Of a stretch of 64,000 nucleotides of DNA, positions 60,246 through 64,000 are shown piece by piece (the stretch's first letter is position 1; every line of letters begins with the position of its first letter). The translations under genes were made by a program, and so were the position numbers. The stretch is from Pogona vitticeps (lineage: Eukaryota > Chordata > Lepidosauria > Squamata > Agamidae): positions 226,972,545 through 227,036,544 of the forward strand of contig NC_135785.1 of assembly GCF_051106095.1 (NCBI RefSeq), given 5' to 3'. Under the pieces are notes generated by a model. That model was given only the letters and a program-made list of their open reading frames with translations, searched no databases and was not told where the DNA came from.

Positions 60246-61611
60246 TGTTTCTGGGATTTCATTGTTGTAGATTGAATACAGAATTTAGTATCATAAGAAT
60301 CACTGTTTTGGGATAATAATAAAATAGTAAAGTTCAATGTAAAGAAAGGATTAAGAGATTACAAATCTAATTGGCCCAACATGAACTTTGAGAAGGAAAT
60401 TGTATATAAATTCAAATGCTGGCTGTATTAATTGTTGTCTTTCTGCTTGCAAGCAGCAAGTTTTTCTTCATATTGTATAAACATTTGACAAGTGAATGAT
60501 ATATGGAGAAAACAACATTCAGTACAGTAGGCTACACTTTAAAAAACATTTAATTTTCTCAGATGTTTTTTATTACTATTGTTTACTAATTTACATTTTA
60601 ATATGACAAAATGCCTCTTTTTAAAATATAATTTTGTTTGCATAACCAAGTTGTCGAGGCTTATATACATTAACTTGAAAGTTGAAATTTGAATAAAAGC
60701 CGATTGCAATTCAAGTCATTCTTTCCTCTGAGAGTAAGTACTGTACTGAATGTTGTGGAACTTACTTCTCAATAAACATGCACAGAGTTGCAGAGACATA
60801 GGTTGGGGGTTCCAATGAACTGCATATATGAAAATTAGTTCCAAGCACAGTCAAATCCGTGGGAAATGATTGGATTTATGTAATCCCATAACTTCCCATT
60901 AAGTTGTCAGTTGTTGGAATTCACAGCCATTTATCAATTGAATCAATAGGTCTACTTATCCAGGAATAAGAAGAAAATTCTCTGATATCTAATGGTCAGA
61001 CTTCAGGATATCCTGCTTATCTCATGATCAACATATTATTATTAACAGCCTCATTAACCCAGTAATATAATGTTTGTTGAAAACAAAATAAATTCCTCTT
61101 TCCTAACTCTCTTCTTTGCACTTGCAGCTTTTACAGGTAGTATCTGCTTCACTCTCAAGTGACATTGAATACAAGCAGAAGTTTGTGAATGCAATTCAAA
61201 AAGCAGTACAACACAGATCTATACTGTGTATTCTACAGTGTCCTGCCATAAAGAATATTCATACTAAATGGCATGTTTATTCATTTGTGATGCTAACTTC
61301 AACCTGACACCCTTTGAAATGTGAGTAGGCTTGCTTACTTTGGCTTACTTCAAAATGTGAGTAGGACTAAACTTGTTACCTGTGCAAATCTAGGAGATTT
61401 CTGCATCAAAATACTCTTCATGTTCACTTGCAAGCAAGAACTATCCAATTGACTCAAACATTTTGTGTCCTACGTGGCCAACCATATACGCACCAGATGC
61501 TCAAAAGCAAGATATGAAGACAACAGCATTCTCCAATCGTGTTCCTTAACTACCCTCCTGATGCTGAATATAACACACAGCCATAATAAGTAATATTGAG
61601 TTCTTCCCTCC
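60246..61611. other. Unique AT-rich sequence
   Basis: No element or coding motif recognised. This DNA lies upstream of the CpG island and may hold distal regulatory sites, but I see none I can name. Confidence 0.4.
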
Positions 61612-62430
61612 ATCTTAAAAACATAAGAAAAGCCTTGCTGGATCAGGCCAGGTTCTTGTATCTTACAGTGGCCCCACCAGATGCCTTTGGGAGCACATGA
61701 GACTAGATATCTGTCTCCTGATACCCCTCTCCTGCATCTGACATTTGGAGGTACCTTCCTTCTATGCCTGGATATTATACATCCCCATCACGGCTTGTAA
61801 CCTGCAATGGACTTTTCCTCCAGAAATCTGTCCAATCTCCTTTTAAAGACATCTAGGCCAGATGCCATCACCACGTCCTGTGGCAAGGAGTTCTACAGAC
61901 TAACAACACGCTGGGTAAAGAAATATTTTCTTTTGTCTTTTCTCACTCTCCCAACACTCCATTTGAGTGGATGTCCCCTGGTTCTTGCATTGCCTGAAAG
62001 GCAAAAGAGCTTCCCTCTATCCATTCTCTGCATAATTTTATACGTCTCAATCATTTCTCCCCCTCAGGCACCTTTTCTCTAAAGAGCCCCAAATGCTGTA
62101 GCCTTTCCTCGTGAGATGCCCCAGTCCAGTCATCATTTGAGTCTCTCTTCTGCACCTTTTCCAGCTCCATGATGCCTTTTTTGAGGTGCAGCAATCAGAA
62201 CTGTACAATATACTCCAGGTGCAGCCTTACTAGTGTTTTGTACAATGGTATTAGAGTGCTGATTGTGTTATTTTCAATCCCCTTTTTAATGATTCCTAGC
62301 ATGAAACTGCCCTTCTTCACTACCGCCACACACTGGGTTGACACTTGCATCGAACTGTCCACCAGCACACCAAGATCTTTCTTGATCCGTCACAGACAGC
62401 TCAGAACCCATTAACTGATCACTAAAGTGA
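61612..62430 (-). mobile_element. CR1 LINE, C-terminal coding and 3' region
   Basis: The minus strand reads LMGSELSVTD, then DLGVLVDSSMQVSTQCVAVVKKGSFMLGIIKKGIENNTISTLIPLYKTLVRLHLEYIVQF, a block like LKKGIMELEKVQKR, and (across frame breaks) EERLQHLGLF and a weaker trailing part. That is the standard order of the CR1 reverse transcriptase C-terminus. 3' untranslated sequence extends to 61612. Many stops and frame changes mark an old copy, ending within 60-200 bp of the promoter region. Confidence 0.8.
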
Positions 62431-62593
62431 TCGAATTCATCTCAGTTGCTTCCCGTCACCTATTACTCTGTTTCTCCTCTTCCCCCCCCCCCGCTTTCTA
62501 GAGAAAGGGCCGCGTCAATTCCTCCGTCCCACAGCCACCCTTCTCTGACTGACCCATGAATCACAGTCAAAGAAGGGGGGGGGAAGAGCAGAG

Positions 62594-62601
62594 CCGGAAG
62601 T
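62594..62601 (+). promoter_or_regulatory. ETS/GABP-type site
   Basis: CCGGAAGT at the left shoulder of the CpG island, 17 bp upstream of an inverted CCAAT box (ATTGG, 62618-62622). CCGGAAGT is the standard ETS core and is frequent in CpG-island promoters. Confidence 0.45.
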
Positions 62602-62828
62602 TCTTCTCCGCCCTCTTATTGGCCCTTATCCTTATCAGTCAGGCACTGGAGGACCAACAAACTCGTCCCTCTCTACCCCACGTTTAAAGGGAAAACGGAG
62701 GGGAGGGAAAGCCCGGGGACTTCTTCGCCAGTCTTGCTGTTCCCAGTTTAAGCCGACTTTCCTGTCCTTTCCGCGCCGTCGTTTCCCTGCATCCCCCCCT
62801 CCCCCTCTCCAGTCCCCGGGCGCGCGCT

Positions 62829-62841
62829 CACGTGTGATTGG
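62829..62841. promoter_or_regulatory. E-box next to inverted CCAAT box
   Basis: CACGTG (62829-62834) and ATTGG (62837-62841) lie two bases apart within the island. USF/MYC-type E-boxes and NF-Y sites are common promoter elements, so transcription may start a short way downstream, near 62880-62950. Confidence 0.45.
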
Positions 62842-64000
62842 ATAATGTCGAGAGCGTGAACTTTATTGCCGTTAGCGGCCCGGGAGGAGGGCAGAGAGAG
62901 AGAGAGAGAAGCGCGGGAGTGCGCGTCGTTTTCTTCTCCGCACGCAGGCGCCCTGCGGAGTCCCGAGCCCAGAGGGTTCGGAAAAAGAGAAGACGGCAAC
63001 TCCTCGGCGGCTGAGGGGAAAGGTTTGGCGACGGCGGCGGCGGGTCCAAGCGCCGCCTGGCCCGGCCCGGCTCCGCCCCGCCAGCGCCACCCGCACACGC
63101 CCCTTCGCCCTCACACAAGGGGAGCGATGGGCGGACGGGAGCAGCGCTGCTGGTGCGGCGGCGGCCGCGGCGGCGACGGGCCCGCCGTTGCGTATTAATC
63201 CCCCCCCCCATGTTGCCTTGTGGCGCCCCAACGACGGTAACGACTTGGGGGAGAAGAGTCCCGTCGCCGTTGGCTCGGCCGCCCTCGCTCGGGAGCCTTG
63301 AGGAGAAGAGAAAGGAGGAGTGCCGGGTAACGGAGGCGGCGGCGGCGTTCGCGGCTGTTGCTGTTTTTTTTTCCTGCGAGGCGCGGAGAGCGCAGAAACA
63401 AGCAACCGGAACCAGGGAAACTGCTGGGATTTAATAAGACGGGCTCTGCAGAGGGATAACGTGTGCCTGGAGGCGAGGCAGGGGAAGGAGCGAGAGAGAA
63501 GAGGCAGAGGAGCGAAGAGGGGGCGAAAGGACACGTCGGGGGAGGGGGCATTTCTTCAGGGTCTCCTTTGGTAACCTCCGACCTTTTCAGCCTTGGTGGA
63601 CCGAGAACGGACGAAGCGGGGGGGTCGGTGTTGCTCAGCCCGCAGACTTCGGATCTATCACCTCGGATTTCTTTTTTTTTTCTTCCCCTTCCGGTGCTTT
63701 GGATTTTTATTGTTTTCCTTTTTCAATTTCAAGGATATCTGTACACGCCAGCCTAGTACACACCTCGTGGCAAACTTGTACGTATTTTCAGTGCTTGTTT
63801 CCAAGATCGTAGACGGTAGGGTTGGGTGTCGCTTGTTTCTGTGGACAGTCTTCGTGTGAAAGGCATGAGTTCTAACATACGTGTCTGTGTGCTTGTTTAG
63901 TGACGCTTACTGTTATGCGTCATGTTTGCCTTGAATTCCTAAAGAGGTGGATGGGAAAGATTGTGTGTTAGGGTTATATTAAGACTGTTTCCATAAGATG

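Larger units (their letters stand above)
62486..63700 (+). promoter_or_regulatory. CpG island: probable host-gene promoter and 5' leader
   Basis: Base composition switches from AT-rich to strongly GC-rich with very many CpG dinucleotides, densest at 62820-63560. There is no TATA box. A run of purines and CGG-rich stretches at 62880-63180 look like an untranslated first exon. The flank beyond 63700 returns to ordinary composition. Several GGTAAC or GGTAGGG sites (63229, 63328, 63570, 63816) could be splice donors but none is convincing. Direction is inferred mainly because the window to the left has no gene. The gene itself is not identifiable. The open frames in this region on both strands are most simply due to high GC. 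Confidence 0.65.

Noticed and set aside
62748-63756. Several long overlapping open frames on both strands of the GC-rich island (up to 220 codons)
   Set aside because: Low-complexity Arg/Ala/Pro/Gly composition, both strands open at once, no family motif; stop codons are rare simply because GC is high. A short ATG frame at 63127-63198 might be an upstream frame but has no support.

Overview
The window reads as repeat-rich, AT-rich vertebrate intergenic DNA from a squamate reptile, most likely a lizard. The evidence is the mix of mobile elements: BovB (RTE-clade) LINEs, SINEs with a BovB-type 3' tail (Sauria-SINE type), many L2-like LINE 3' ends, old CR1 pieces, other tRNA-derived SINEs, hAT and Tigger/pogo-like DNA transposons, and a Penelope-like terminal repeat family. 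I could not identify the species. I found no intact host protein-coding exon, no tRNA or rRNA gene, no CRISPR array and no recognisable retrovirus.

Layout. 1-1,290: three L2-like LINE 3' ends in a row, same orientation. 1.3-9.4 kb: mostly unique AT-rich DNA with microsatellites, a 245-bp palindromic Penelope-like unit (4598-4842), a LINE C-terminus, a hAT-like MITE and a SINE. 9.4-13.8 kb: RTE and CR1 scraps, two near-identical 0.5-kb Tigger-like elements in inverted orientation, then a 1.1-kb element built of nested palindromes. 15.4-19.5 kb: BovB, an L2 copy split by a Sauria-type SINE, and two monomeric Penelope-like units. 19.5-32.7 kb: long unique stretches with scattered SINEs, a second palindromic Penelope-like unit (23925-24183) and L2 tails. 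32.7-38.8 kb: a BovB copy split by a hAT MITE, L2 fragments, and an L2-like LINE with an open 377-codon reverse transcriptase frame. 39-52.6 kb: largely single-copy, with small transposons and SINEs. 52.7-55.4 kb: a SINE split by an L2 tail and by a 2.36-kb hAT transposon carrying a decayed transposase. 57.8-60.2 kb: BovB and L2 copies. 61.6-62.4 kb: CR1. 62.5-63.7 kb: a strong CpG island with an ETS site, an E-box and inverted CCAAT boxes, which is probably the promoter and 5' leader of a host gene running out of the window to the right.

The most interesting signal is a short mobile unit that begins TTCGCGAAGG. It occurs twice as a ~140-bp monomer and twice as a ~250-bp inverted dimer. One monomer and both dimers are flanked by 8-9 bp direct repeats. 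Each copy carries a motif resembling a hammerhead ribozyme core (CTGAAGA ... GAAAC.GTC). Two unrelated repeats in the window carry a similar core. This would fit small non-autonomous 'retrozyme'-like elements mobilised by Penelope machinery, but self-cleavage is not shown and the core has one extra nucleotide compared with the canonical form.

The other instructive features are insertions that can be ordered by nesting with target-site duplications (BovB then hAT MITE; SINE then hAT; L2 then Sauria SINE), and a 24-nt non-BovB trailer shared by two BovB 3' ends.
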